From positions 62,001 to 126,000 of the forward strand of contig CANMML010000004.1 of the NCBI GenBank assembly GCA_947499005.1: a DNA stretch of 64,000 bases. Direction: 5' to 3'. A program made the translations under genes and the position numbers. How positions within the stretch are numbered: position 1 is the first letter of the stretch; every line of letters starts with the position of its first letter. A model generated the notes under the pieces. That model did not search any database, had not been told where the DNA came from, and saw only the letters and a list, made by a program, of their open reading frames with translations. The stretch comes from an uncultured Aquimarina sp. (GTDB taxonomy: Bacteria; Bacteroidota; Bacteroidia; Flavobacteriales; Flavobacteriaceae). This document shows, piece after piece, positions 34,791-43,733 of this stretch.

Positions 34791-35420
34791 TCATTGTAAA
34801 TACTCTTTAAATAATAAAGAATTTATTTTATGACCACCATCGTGATGTACTTCTTTGATGTTAGGGAAAAGTTGTTTTAATCGTTCAATTTGTTGTTTAG
34901 CTAATTCCGAAGAAATTAAAGGATCATTTTTACCGATTGTTAGCATAACTTTTGTTGTTTGTAAATGTTGAATTTGATTAGCAGTAAGTTCAGATGGAAA
35001 TTTCCCGGAAATCATAATAAAACGATCACAAACAGGCTGACGCTTCGCTAACCAACGAGCAGCAATACTAACGCCTTGAGAAAAGCCTAGAACAATAAAT
35101 TCTAGCTTAAGTGAGATGTTTTCATTGGTTATTACTGCATCAACATAGTTTAATACATTTTCAGTTTCTGCTATTGTATTTTCTTTAGTTAGCCAAGATG
35201 CTCCAACTTTAGTGTAAGATTTGTCAGCATAATATTTTGAAGGGGCCTGAGGGCTAATAATATAGTTTTCTTTAGGGTCTAATGTTTTAAAATGTCTAAT
35301 AAAATAGCGACTTAAGTAACCTAAACCATGAAAAACCAACCAAACATATTTAGTCTCTTCTGTTAGTTTGTTAAGAGTTTCATAAGTATTCGAATGTTGA
35401 TAAGAGACTTGTTTTTCCAT
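34791..35420 (-). CDS. Alpha/beta-hydrolase, carboxylesterase-like
   Basis: 209 residues without signal peptide. The nucleophile elbow GFSQG gives Ser, the acid is probably in TIGKNDPLIS, and the histidine is in HHDGGHKINS. This is the phospholipase/carboxylesterase (YpfH/EstB) pattern. WLVFHGLGYLSRYFIRHFKT forms the oxyanion region. Substrate unknown. It is convergent with the AraC gene. Confidence 0.82.
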   Translation of the reverse strand: MEKQVSYQHSNTYETLNKLTEETKYVWLVFHGLGYLSRYFIRHFKTLDPKENYIISPQAPSKYYADKSYTKVGASWLTKENTIAETENVLNYVDAVITNENISLKLEFIVLGFSQGVSIAARWLAKRQPVCDRFIMISGKFPSELTANQIQHLQTTKVMLTIGKNDPLISSELAKQQIERLKQLFPNIKEVHHDGGHKINSLLFKEYLQ

Positions 35421-35582
35421 TAGATGTATCTAAAGTTTAGCATTTAAAGTTCTGTGTTTTTAATGAATTCACGAAATTTGTTTTTTTATAGTAGTAAAGC
35501 TACTCACAATGGGTCATGAGTATCTGGCTAAAAAGGATATATTAGCCAATAGTTGTTAGCTCGAAGCAGAAAGCCATAAATT

Positions 35583-36005
35583 ATGACTGAAGAAGAAAAA
35601 AAACTAAAACTTGATATGTGTAATAGCATCTGCAAAAACACATTAATGGAAACCTTAGATATCGTCTATACTGATATCGGAGATGATTTTGTAGTAGCTC
35701 AAATGCCTGTAACTCCTAAAGTACATCAACCCGAAGGAGTAATGCATGGAGGGGCTATGGTAGCTTTGGCTGAATCGGTGGGTAGTTTAGCAGCTTATGT
35801 ATTTATTGATTACAATAAATTTAAAATAAGAGGCATAGAGATTAGTGCTAATCATGTAAAAGGGGTAAGGGACGGTATTGTTACTGCTAGAGCAGAAGCC
35901 ATTCACTTGGGAAGAACCACTCAATTATGGCAAATCATGATTAAAAATGAAGCAGATCAATTGATATCGGCAGTAAAATTGACAACAATAGCCTTACCGA
36001 GGTAA
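35583..36005 (+). CDS. Hotdog-fold thioesterase, probable DHNA-CoA hydrolase
   Basis: 140 residues of the PaaI/EntH type: VHQPEGVMHGGAMVALAES contains the conserved HGG and the catalytic-type glutamate on the hotdog helix, then GIEISANHVKGVRDGIVTA. The stop codon is 11 bases before the isochorismate synthase gene, and menD follows. This context makes 1,4-dihydroxy-2-naphthoyl-CoA hydrolysis in menaquinone synthesis the best guess; a general acyl-CoA thioesterase is the alternative. Confidence 0.8.
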   Translation: MTEEEKKLKLDMCNSICKNTLMETLDIVYTDIGDDFVVAQMPVTPKVHQPEGVMHGGAMVALAESVGSLAAYVFIDYNKFKIRGIEISANHVKGVRDGIVTARAEAIHLGRTTQLWQIMIKNEADQLISAVKLTTIALPR

Positions 36006-36016
36006 TATATTTAGCA

Positions 36017-37078
36017 TTGAATACCTTTTTTTTAAAATTACATCAGCATAAACAGTTGCAACTCCCTTTTACTTTGTTTTCCTATCCAGGACAAGCAATG
36101 GTAAAAGCTTATTTACAAAACGATACCTCACTTAATTTAAATAACGACTTTAATAAGTCAGGCTTTGTATTTGCACCTTTTGATACAGATAATGAGAAGT
36201 CTATTTGGTTTTATGATAGCGAATGTCAAGTATTAGAAACTGATATGCTAGGGTTCGAATTTAAAAGCAGGCGTCCTCTTTTTAGAGAGAATGAACTCTA
36301 TCAACAGCTATTCCATCAAAAGAGTGTATCAAAAGCCATAGAGGCTATTAAAAAGGGGGATTTATATAAAGTTATAATTTCAAGAAAAGAAATACAGCAG
36401 TTAGATCATATTGATGTATTTCAGATATTCCAAAATATTTGTCTTACTTACCCTAAAACGTTCTGCTACTGTTGGTTTCACCCTCAAATAGGCTTATGGA
36501 TGGGAGCCTCTCCAGAGACGCTAATAAATATTAAAGAAGGTTATTTTGAAACTATGGCATTAGCAGGGACCCAATCCTATGAGGGAACTACAGATGTTGT
36601 ATGGGGTCAAAAAGAAAAAGAGGAACAACAATTTGTTGTTGATGCTATCAAAGAAGCTTTAACAAAGAATGATTGTGTGGATAGCATAGAAATTAAAAAT
36701 ACGATCACTCAAAAAGCAGGAAGTCTATTGCATTTAAAAACTCCAATAAAGGCTAGAGTTAAAGGAAAAAATTCACTTAAACAATTAATTGAAGTATTGC
36801 ATCCAACTCCCGCTGTTTGTGGGCTTCCGAATGATATTTCTAAAGGATTCATATCGAGTAATGAAGGTTATGATCGTACATATTACACAGGCTTTCTTGG
36901 AGAAGTAAAAAGTACTGAAGAAGTAAATCTTTTTGTAAATCTTCGATGTATGGAAATGTTTGAAGAAGCTTCTAAAGCTGCTATTTATGTAGGAGGAGGT
37001 ATTACTGAGGCTTCAAACGCAGAAGCCGAATGGTATGAGACGGTGAATAAATCGCAGGTGATGAAGCGTATTTTATAA
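36017..37078 (+). CDS. menF: Isochorismate synthase (menaquinone pathway)
   Basis: Chorismate-utilising enzyme of 353 residues. Conserved parts include DLYKVIISRKE, WMGASPETLI, FETMALAGTQ, LHPTPAVCGLP and YYTGFLGEV, ending in WYETVNKS. These match MenF/EntC isochorismate synthases rather than anthranilate synthase. The start is TTG at 36017; no closer ATG preserves the N-terminal FFLKLHQHKQL segment. It is between the thioesterase and menD, all in one direction. Confidence 0.92.
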   Translation: MNTFFLKLHQHKQLQLPFTLFSYPGQAMVKAYLQNDTSLNLNNDFNKSGFVFAPFDTDNEKSIWFYDSECQVLETDMLGFEFKSRRPLFRENELYQQLFHQKSVSKAIEAIKKGDLYKVIISRKEIQQLDHIDVFQIFQNICLTYPKTFCYCWFHPQIGLWMGASPETLINIKEGYFETMALAGTQSYEGTTDVVWGQKEKEEQQFVVDAIKEALTKNDCVDSIEIKNTITQKAGSLLHLKTPIKARVKGKNSLKQLIEVLHPTPAVCGLPNDISKGFISSNEGYDRTYYTGFLGEVKSTEEVNLFVNLRCMEMFEEASKAAIYVGGGITEASNAEAEWYETVNKSQVMKRIL

Positions 37079-37100
37079 AGTTTCTTTAAATAAGAAGCAA

Positions 37101-37108
37101 TACATTTG
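37101..37108 (+). promoter_or_regulatory. Weak candidate -7 box before menD
   Basis: TACATTTG matches TANNTTTG and sits 22 bases before the menD ATG in the 52-base gap. No TTG at -33 is visible, so readthrough from menF is more likely to be the main route. Confidence 0.35.
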
Positions 37109-37130
37109 TGGCTACAGTATCTTGTGATTA

Positions 37131-38816
37131 ATGAGTATAGACATTTTACAATCCGATATTCCAATAGTGAGGCAAGTTGTAGCTGCTTGCTATTCGTTTC
37201 AAGTCAAACATATCGTAATTTCTCCTGGTTCAAGAAATGCTCCTTTAGCCATCAGTTTTAGTAATAACCCTTATTTTAAGTGTTATAGTATAGTTGATGA
37301 GCGTTGTGCAGGTTTTTTTGCAATGGGAATTGCTCAGCAGTTAAAAGAGCCTGTTGCTTTGGTCTGCACCTCTGGTAGTGCATTGTTGAATTATTATCCA
37401 GCAATCTCTGAAGCTTTCTATAGCCAGATTCCATTAATAATACTAAGTGCAGATAGACCTAAAAAATTTATTGACATAGGGGATGGGCAGACTATTAGAC
37501 AGTCTAATGTTTATCAAAATCATGTTGTAGATCAGGTTGATTTATCCAATGCCTTTGAGTATAATTTAGAGTTAGAAGAAGAGAATCAGGAGCTATTAAA
37601 TAATGTTATATCTAAAAGCATTACTAAAGAATTACCAAGTCATATAAATATCCCTATTTATGAGCCTTTATACAATAGAGTTAAATCTTTGGTTGAAGTT
37701 AAATTTAACTGTGATTTATTGACTAAAAAGGAATCTTTTTCTATACCTAAAAGCGTTTTAGATAAATGGGGGGATTCAAAAAAGATATTGGTTTTAGTTG
37801 GCGTTTTATCTCCTAACACCATTGAACAAAAATATCTTGATATTCTCTTAAACAATCCTGCTGTAGTGATGATAACGGAAACTACTTCCAATCTCTATCA
37901 TCCTAAAATCATAAATGGGATTGATAAATTAATTGCAGCTTTTGATGATAACGAAAAGCACTTATTTCAACCAGAAGTATTATTAACTTTTGGTGGAATG
38001 GTAGTTTCTAAAAAAATTAAGGCTTTATTGAGGGCATATCAACCTAAAGTTCATTGGCATATAGATGAACATCGTGCTTATGATACTTATTTTTGTTTAA
38101 CAGAGCATTATAAAACATCAATTAATAGTTTTTTAGCTCAATTACCATTAGAATATAAAAAGGAGACTAATTACCAAGAATATTGGCTTAATGAATTTAC
38201 AACGCGAAGAAAAGGACATGACTTATATTTAAGTAAGATCCCATACTGTGATTTAAAAGTGTATGGAGAAATCTTTAATCGCTTAGAATCGCATATTTGT
38301 TTGCAATTAAGTAATAGCTCTACAATACGCTATTCTCAGTTATTTGATATTTCTAATAATCTAGAAGTCTTTTGTAATCGAGGAACTAGTGGTATTGATG
38401 GTAGTACAAGTACTGCTATTGGTGCTGCTTTAGTACAAGAAAAGCCAACTTTATTAATTACAGGAGATCTTAGTTTTTTATATGACAGTAATGCTTTATG
38501 GAATAATTATACTCCCAATAATTTTAAAATAATCATCATTAATAATAGTGGAGGAGGAATCTTCAGAATCTTACCTGGAGATAAATCAGCTAAATATTTC
38601 GAAGAGTTCTTAGAAACTAAACATCAATACACTGCAGAACATTTATCCAAAATGTATGGTTATACATATATTCAAGGTGACGGAAATAATTTCATCGATT
38701 CTATTGAGCGTTTTGTCGAAAATAAGACAAAAACTATTTTAGAAATTTTCACGCCAAACAATGTAAATGATGAGATTTTACTAGCTTATTTTAAAGAAAT
38801 AAGACAGATATATTGA
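37131..38816 (+). CDS. menD: SEPHCHC synthase
   Basis: ThDP-dependent enzyme that adds 2-oxoglutarate-derived succinic semialdehyde to isochorismate. 561 residues, complete. The N-terminal domain has HIVISPGSRNAPLAI and the glutamate region SIVDERCAGFFAMGIA; the ThDP/metal site is ITGDLSFLYDSNAL with NNSGGGIFRILPG. Third gene of the menaquinone group in this window; menB, menC and menE are not here. Confidence 0.96.
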   Translation: MSIDILQSDIPIVRQVVAACYSFQVKHIVISPGSRNAPLAISFSNNPYFKCYSIVDERCAGFFAMGIAQQLKEPVALVCTSGSALLNYYPAISEAFYSQIPLIILSADRPKKFIDIGDGQTIRQSNVYQNHVVDQVDLSNAFEYNLELEEENQELLNNVISKSITKELPSHINIPIYEPLYNRVKSLVEVKFNCDLLTKKESFSIPKSVLDKWGDSKKILVLVGVLSPNTIEQKYLDILLNNPAVVMITETTSNLYHPKIINGIDKLIAAFDDNEKHLFQPEVLLTFGGMVVSKKIKALLRAYQPKVHWHIDEHRAYDTYFCLTEHYKTSINSFLAQLPLEYKKETNYQEYWLNEFTTRRKGHDLYLSKIPYCDLKVYGEIFNRLESHICLQLSNSSTIRYSQLFDISNNLEVFCNRGTSGIDGSTSTAIGAALVQEKPTLLITGDLSFLYDSNALWNNYTPNNFKIIIINNSGGGIFRILPGDKSAKYFEEFLETKHQYTAEHLSKMYGYTYIQGDGNNFIDSIERFVENKTKTILEIFTPNNVNDEILLAYFKEIRQIY

Positions 38817-38831
38817 TTTTTAATGGTTTTT

Positions 38832-38860
38832 TTGTTTTTATGTAAGAAGCCTTATATTTG
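38832..38860 (+). promoter_or_regulatory. Flavobacterial promoter for DUF2853 gene
   Basis: TTG (38832-38834), an 18-base spacer and TATATTTG (38853-38860) match the -33/-7 consensus. The ATG is 27 bases downstream of the -7 box. Confidence 0.7.
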
Positions 38861-38886
38861 AGGAAACAACACAAATTTTATATAAA

Positions 38887-39228
38887 ATGAGTAAAAGAGA
38901 TGAATTAATCACCAAGTACGCAGAAGACATTAAATCTAAGTTAGGTCAAACTCCAGATTTAGATTTATTAACTAAAGTAACTATCGGATGTGGGCCTGCA
39001 ATTTATGGTAAAGATGCTTCAACAGTTTCTGGATCAAGTGAAGCTGAATTGACTACTGTAAAGAATAATTTCTTAATCAAAAAATTAGGTTTAGCTGACG
39101 GACCTGCATTAGACGAAGGAATTGCCAAAGTAATGGAAGCTTATGGTTCTTCTAACAGAAACAAGTATAGAGCAGTAGTATACTACTTATTGACTAAGCA
39201 TTTTGGAAAAGAAGCTATTTACGGTTAA
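38887..39228 (+). CDS. DUF2853 family protein
   Basis: 113 residues, small and soluble. The sequence MSKRDELITKYAEDIKSKLG, with VTIGCGPAIYGKDASTVSGS and a terminal KHFGKEAIYG, matches DUF2853, a helical protein of unknown function common in Bacteroidota and Proteobacteria. It has its own promoter and terminator, so it is monocistronic and may be well expressed. Confidence 0.88.
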   Translation: MSKRDELITKYAEDIKSKLGQTPDLDLLTKVTIGCGPAIYGKDASTVSGSSEAELTTVKNNFLIKKLGLADGPALDEGIAKVMEAYGSSNRNKYRAVVYYLLTKHFGKEAIYG

Positions 39229-39250
39229 AAATACGTACATATACATTATA

Positions 39251-39278
39251 AATCCCGCATTTTGCGGGATTTTGTTTT
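39251..39278 (+). terminator. Rho-independent terminator after DUF2853
   Basis: AATCCCGCA and TGCGGGATT form a 9-bp GC-rich stem with a 2-3 base loop, followed by TTGTTTTT. Located 22 bases after the stop. Confidence 0.9.
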
Positions 39279-39301
39279 TAGCATACTAGATAGATGAATA
39301 G

Positions 39302-39309
39302 TATATTTG
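39302..39309 (+). promoter_or_regulatory. -7 box of the CvfB-like gene, overlapping a false TTG start
   Basis: TATATTTG fits the consensus. The TTG at 39307, a possible start codon, lies inside it, which supports the ATG at 39325 as the real start. A well-spaced -33 TTG is not visible. Confidence 0.55.
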
Positions 39310-39324
39310 CAGAAAATTATTTTT

Positions 39325-40155
39325 ATGTTAGAAATTGGGAAGTATCACACATTGGAGATCGATCGGGATCGTGATCCTGGATTATACTTGAAGAATGAAA
39401 GTGGCGACGAAGTATTGCTTCCTAATAAATATGTTCCTCAAGATTTTGAAATAGGAGATAAGCTAGAAGTTTTTGTTTATTTAGATCATCAAGAACGCCC
39501 TGTAGCTACTAACATTAAACCTTTTGCTACAGCAAATTCATTCGCATATCTTAAGTGTGCTGATACTTCAGAAATCGGTGCTTTTTTAGATTGGGGATTA
39601 GAGAAACATTTATTTGTCCCATTTAAGGAGCAAGTAAACAAAATGCGAAAAGGACTTAGTTATTTGGTACATGTTTATATCGATGATAAAACTGGACGTT
39701 TAGTAGCATCTTCAAAAACAAATAAGTTTTTGGATAATAAACTTGTTTTATTAGAACCTTATCAAGAAGTAGAAATTATTATGTCTCATTTATCTGATAA
39801 AGGATGGAATGTAATTATTGATCAAAAGCATTTGGGTTTAGTTTATTTTGATGAAATCTTTCAAGATATCCATGTAGGTGATCGCATGCAGGCTTGGGTA
39901 AAGAAAATTAGACACGACAATAAAATTGATATTACTCTTCAAAAGCATGGTTATAGAGGGATAGAGCCTAATGCCGCTATGATTTTAAAAACCTTAGAAG
40001 CTGAGGGTGGTTTTTTACCATTACATGACAAATCATCGCCAGAAGAAATTAAAGACCGTTTACAGTTAAGTAAGAAAAACTTTAAAAAAGCTATCGGTAC
40101 ACTTTATAAAACTCGAAAGATTACTATTGATAGTGACGGAATAAGTTTAAAATAG
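39325..40155 (+). CDS. cvfB: S1-domain RNA-binding protein, CvfB/YitL-like
   Basis: 276 residues from the ATG at 39325. Several S1-type OB folds are visible: MLEIGKYHTLEIDRDRDPGL to about 60, then LKCADTSEIGAFLDWGLEKH (about 70-130) and a third around VIIDQKHLGLVYFDEIFQDI, followed by a winged-helix end (SPEEIKDRLQLSKKNFKKAI). This order matches CvfB, which affects virulence and metabolism genes in Gram-positive bacteria; its role in Bacteroidota is unknown. Confidence 0.85.
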   Translation: MLEIGKYHTLEIDRDRDPGLYLKNESGDEVLLPNKYVPQDFEIGDKLEVFVYLDHQERPVATNIKPFATANSFAYLKCADTSEIGAFLDWGLEKHLFVPFKEQVNKMRKGLSYLVHVYIDDKTGRLVASSKTNKFLDNKLVLLEPYQEVEIIMSHLSDKGWNVIIDQKHLGLVYFDEIFQDIHVGDRMQAWVKKIRHDNKIDITLQKHGYRGIEPNAAMILKTLEAEGGFLPLHDKSSPEEIKDRLQLSKKNFKKAIGTLYKTRKITIDSDGISLK

Positions 40156-40298
40156 TTTAAGTATACAATACAAAGTATTAAGATTTTAAATCGATTTAAT
40201 AAAATAATAGTGCAAGCTAGAGTTCAAAGTACTAATGATATTAGAAAATAATTCAAGAATCTTTATACTTAATACTCTGTACCTAGAATCTACAAAAT

Positions 40299-40787
40299 AT
40301 GTTAACAAAATTTAACGAATTACCAAACAACTCAAAAGTTTGGATATATCAAGCCAATCGTACATTTACTACTGATGAACTAGTTGATATTACTAGAAAA
40401 TTAGATGATTTTATTAAAGAGTGGACGGCTCATGGAGCTACATTAAAAGCAGGTTACGAAATTAAATACAACAGGTTTATTGTTCTAGCAGTAGATAATG
40501 GTTTTAATACAGCTAGTGGGTGCTCTATTGATGCCTCGGTTCATTTCTTTCAGCAATTAGAAAAAGATTACGATGTTGACTTAATGGATAAGATGAATGT
40601 TTCCTTTAAAAACGGTGAATTTGTAGCTTATAAAAACCTGATAGATTTCAGAAAAATGGTAAAAGCAAAATCTGTTTCTGAAAATACTATAGTTTTCAAT
40701 AACTTAGTAACTACAAAAGAAGAGTATGGAGACCACTGGGAGGTACCTATGAAAGAAAGCTGGCATGCTCGTTTTTTAAAGAAATAA
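40299..40787 (+). CDS. Conserved-looking unknown protein, not an ABC ATPase
   Basis: 162 residues, soluble. Proteins of this type in flavobacteria are often labelled ABC transporter ATPase, but there is no Walker A, Walker B or LSGGQ motif here. It starts with KFNELPNNSKVWIYQANRTF and has HWEVPMKESWHARFLKK near its end. The GH3 gene starts 3 bases after its stop, so the two are in one operon. Function unknown. Confidence 0.65.
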   Translation: MLTKFNELPNNSKVWIYQANRTFTTDELVDITRKLDDFIKEWTAHGATLKAGYEIKYNRFIVLAVDNGFNTASGCSIDASVHFFQQLEKDYDVDLMDKMNVSFKNGEFVAYKNLIDFRKMVKAKSVSENTIVFNNLVTTKEEYGDHWEVPMKESWHARFLKK

Positions 40788-40790
40788 AAT

Positions 40791-43703
40791 TTGAAGAAAC
40801 TTTTTATACTCGTTGTAAGTATCACTTTACATAATGTGCTATTTGCTCAAAAAGACCCTTTGTTAACTGTCGATACAGTTGTTCAACAACAATGGGTGGA
40901 TAGTGTTTACAATAGTCTAAACACACAGCAGCGTATTGGTCAATTATTTATGGTTGATGCTTTTTCTAGTAAAGGAGAGGAAGAGGAAAATCGTATTAAA
41001 AAACTAATTGAAGAGCAGTATCTCGGCGGAATCATTTTCTCTAAAGGAGGGCCGTTAAGACAAGCTAAGATGTGTAACAACCTTCAAGCTGTTTCAAAAA
41101 CGCCCTTATTAATTGCTATGGATGCAGAATGGGGTTTAGCTATGCGTTTAGACTCTACCTATGCTTTCCCTTGGAATATGACTCTCGGAGCCATTAGAAA
41201 CAAAGAACTTGTAAAGAAAACAGGGAATCTAATTGGTAAACACTGTAAAAGGCTAGGAGTACACCTTAATTTTGCTCCTGTAGTAGATATCAATACTAAT
41301 CCGAAAAACCCAATTATAGGGAATCGTTCTTTTGGTGAAGGAAAAGAATGGGTTTCGAATCACGCCATTGCTCTAATGGAAGGAATGCATGAACAAGGAA
41401 TCTTAACTAATGCAAAACATTTTCCAGGTCATGGAGATACTGATAAAGATTCGCACAAAACATTACCAAGTATCTCATTCGATAAAAATAGAATAGAACA
41501 AGTAGAATTGTATCCTTTTGAAAGAATGATCGATAAAGGAGTTTCTAGTGTTATGATTGCGCATCTCAATATACCAAGCTTAATCAAGAAAAAAGGATTA
41601 CCGTCTTCGTTATCAAATCAAGTAGTTACTGATTTGCTTAAAAAACAACTAAAATTTAAGGGATTGGTTTTTACTGATGCCTTAAATATGAAAGGGGCTT
41701 CAAATTTTGATGACCCTGGAGATATTGATATAGCTGCATTCGAAGCCGGTAATGATATTTTATTAATATCTGAAGACATTCCTAAAGCAGTTAAGAAAAT
41801 AGAAGAAAAGGTTCTAAAAGGTAAAATCACTGAAGCACGCTTGGCTTATTCTGTAAAAAAGATTCTAAAAGCAAAATATAAAGCAGGCTTACATCATTAT
41901 ACTCCTATTGAAACGAATGATTTAATTCAAGATTTAAATGAGTATGAAAATGAGCTATTAACTGCTGAATTGGCAGAAAATGCAATTACATTAATTAAGA
42001 ATGAGCAAAACACATTACCAATCAATCATTTAGAATTAAGAAGTATTGCATATGTTCCATTTGGTGAAGGAGATGGCAAATTCTTTGAAGATCAATTAAA
42101 ACGATATGGAAATATCGAGAAAATAAAAGTTGAGACTCTAGAAGACTTGGATCAACTTGCTTATTACAATCAAATTATAGTTGGACATCATGCTTCTAAT
42201 AAGTCTCCTTGGTCTAAATACAAATTAAAAGGCTTAGAAGCAGATTTAATCAATATTATTGCGCAGCGTTACACGACTACTTTAGTAAGCTTTGCTAAAC
42301 CTTATGCTTTAAATAATCTAGAAGCTTTAAAGCCTCTTAAGTCAATTATAGTAGGTTATCAAAATCATAAAGCCTTTCAAGAGAAAGCAGCGCAGATTAT
42401 TTTTGGAGCTCTACCTACCAAAGGAACCTTACCTGTTAGTATTACTCCTTATTATAAAGCAGGAGACGGTTTTTTTTTGAGTAAAAAGCAGCGTCTAGGA
42501 TATAGATTACCCGAACAAGAGGGGTTGGATTCTAGAAAGTTAGAAAAAGTAGATTCTGTAGTTAATTATGCCATTGAGCAGAAAATGACTCCGGGAGTGC
42601 AATTACTTATAGCTCGTAATGGAAATGTAGTTTACAACAAACAGTTTGGACATCATACCTACAAAAACAAGCGATCGGTTAAAGAAGATGACTTATATGA
42701 TTTAGCATCCTTAACAAAAATTCTGGCAACATTACCTTTGACCATGAAATTGCATGATATAGGGCTTTTTCGTTTAAAAGATAAGCTAGGGGATATTTTA
42801 CCTGAGCTGAAGGAGACAAATAAAGATACAATTACTTTATTAGAAGCTTTATCGCACAAAGGAAGGCTTAAATCTTGGATTCCATTTTATTTAAAAACAT
42901 TAGATTCCATTACTTATAAACCTCTTAAAGAGTATTATGCTACCAAGGAGAGAGATTGGTATACGGTAAAAGTGGCCAATGAAATGTATTTAAGAGAAGA
43001 CTATCAAGATTCAATATTTCAAGAACTCATCAATAGCGAACTTCGAGAGAAAAGTGATTATAAGTATAGTGATCTTCCTTTTTATATTTTAAAAGAATAT
43101 ATCGAAGACTTTTATAAATTAGATTTAGCTCAATTGAGTAAGAATCAGTTTTACAATAGCCTTGGAGCGAATAACTTAATGTACAGACCCTTAAATGAAG
43201 GAATTCCATTAGAACGAATCACTCCTTCGGAACACGATCAATTATTTCGAAATCAAATTATTCATGGCTATGTGCATGATCAAGGTGCGGCTATGCAAAA
43301 TGGTATTGGTGGTCATGCAGGTTTATTTGGTAATGCAAATGATGTCGCCAAAATGATGCAGATGTATTTAAATGAAGGAATTTATGGTGGGGTCGACTAT
43401 TTTTCAGACAAAACCTTTAAAAAATTCAATACTTGTCACTTTTGTGAAGAAGAAAATAGAAGAGGGGTTGGTTTCGATAAACCTCAATTAAAAGATGCTG
43501 GTCCGACTTGTGGTTGTGTATCTATGGAAAGTTTTGGACATAGCGGATTTACAGGTACTTATACTTGGGCTGATCCTAAAGAAAAGTTAATTTATGTATT
43601 TCTAAGTAATAGAACTTTTCCCGATGCGACTAATCGTAAATTAATTACAGAAGATATACGTACAAATATTCAAAAATTGATATACGAAGCAATTATTGAG
43701 TAA
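40791..43703 (+). CDS. Exported GH3 N-acetylglucosaminidase fused to beta-lactamase-like domain
   Basis: 970 residues, with a TTG start giving a signal peptide (MKKLFILVVSITLHNVLFAQ). The GH3 part (about 35-375) has the NagZ motif KHFPGHGDTDKDSH (209-222) and the nucleophile D296 in VFTDALNMKG. A second domain follows (about 390-570). The C-terminus (about 580-970) is a class C beta-lactamase/DD-peptidase fold with SLTK (640-643), YSD (759-761) and HSG (917-919) as the three active-site elements. The fusion suggests peptidoglycan turnover, trimming of glycan and perhaps peptide or ester parts. bshA follows after 30 bases. Confidence 0.9.
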   Translation: MKKLFILVVSITLHNVLFAQKDPLLTVDTVVQQQWVDSVYNSLNTQQRIGQLFMVDAFSSKGEEEENRIKKLIEEQYLGGIIFSKGGPLRQAKMCNNLQAVSKTPLLIAMDAEWGLAMRLDSTYAFPWNMTLGAIRNKELVKKTGNLIGKHCKRLGVHLNFAPVVDINTNPKNPIIGNRSFGEGKEWVSNHAIALMEGMHEQGILTNAKHFPGHGDTDKDSHKTLPSISFDKNRIEQVELYPFERMIDKGVSSVMIAHLNIPSLIKKKGLPSSLSNQVVTDLLKKQLKFKGLVFTDALNMKGASNFDDPGDIDIAAFEAGNDILLISEDIPKAVKKIEEKVLKGKITEARLAYSVKKILKAKYKAGLHHYTPIETNDLIQDLNEYENELLTAELAENAITLIKNEQNTLPINHLELRSIAYVPFGEGDGKFFEDQLKRYGNIEKIKVETLEDLDQLAYYNQIIVGHHASNKSPWSKYKLKGLEADLINIIAQRYTTTLVSFAKPYALNNLEALKPLKSIIVGYQNHKAFQEKAAQIIFGALPTKGTLPVSITPYYKAGDGFFLSKKQRLGYRLPEQEGLDSRKLEKVDSVVNYAIEQKMTPGVQLLIARNGNVVYNKQFGHHTYKNKRSVKEDDLYDLASLTKILATLPLTMKLHDIGLFRLKDKLGDILPELKETNKDTITLLEALSHKGRLKSWIPFYLKTLDSITYKPLKEYYATKERDWYTVKVANEMYLREDYQDSIFQELINSELREKSDYKYSDLPFYILKEYIEDFYKLDLAQLSKNQFYNSLGANNLMYRPLNEGIPLERITPSEHDQLFRNQIIHGYVHDQGAAMQNGIGGHAGLFGNANDVAKMMQMYLNEGIYGGVDYFSDKTFKKFNTCHFCEEENRRGVGFDKPQLKDAGPTCGCVSMESFGHSGFTGTYTWADPKEKLIYVFLSNRTFPDATNRKLITEDIRTNIQKLIYEAIIE

Positions 43704-43733
43704 ATTTGTTTAAAGGGTAAATTCAGATAAGAA

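Noticed and set aside
39307-39324. TTG start for the CvfB-like gene
   Set aside because: The TTG lies inside a TATATTTG promoter box; the ATG 18 bases later gives the expected N-terminus.
40299-40787. Label as ABC transporter ATPase, as is common for relatives of this protein
   Set aside because: No Walker A, Walker B or signature motif is present and the length is too short for an ABC domain.
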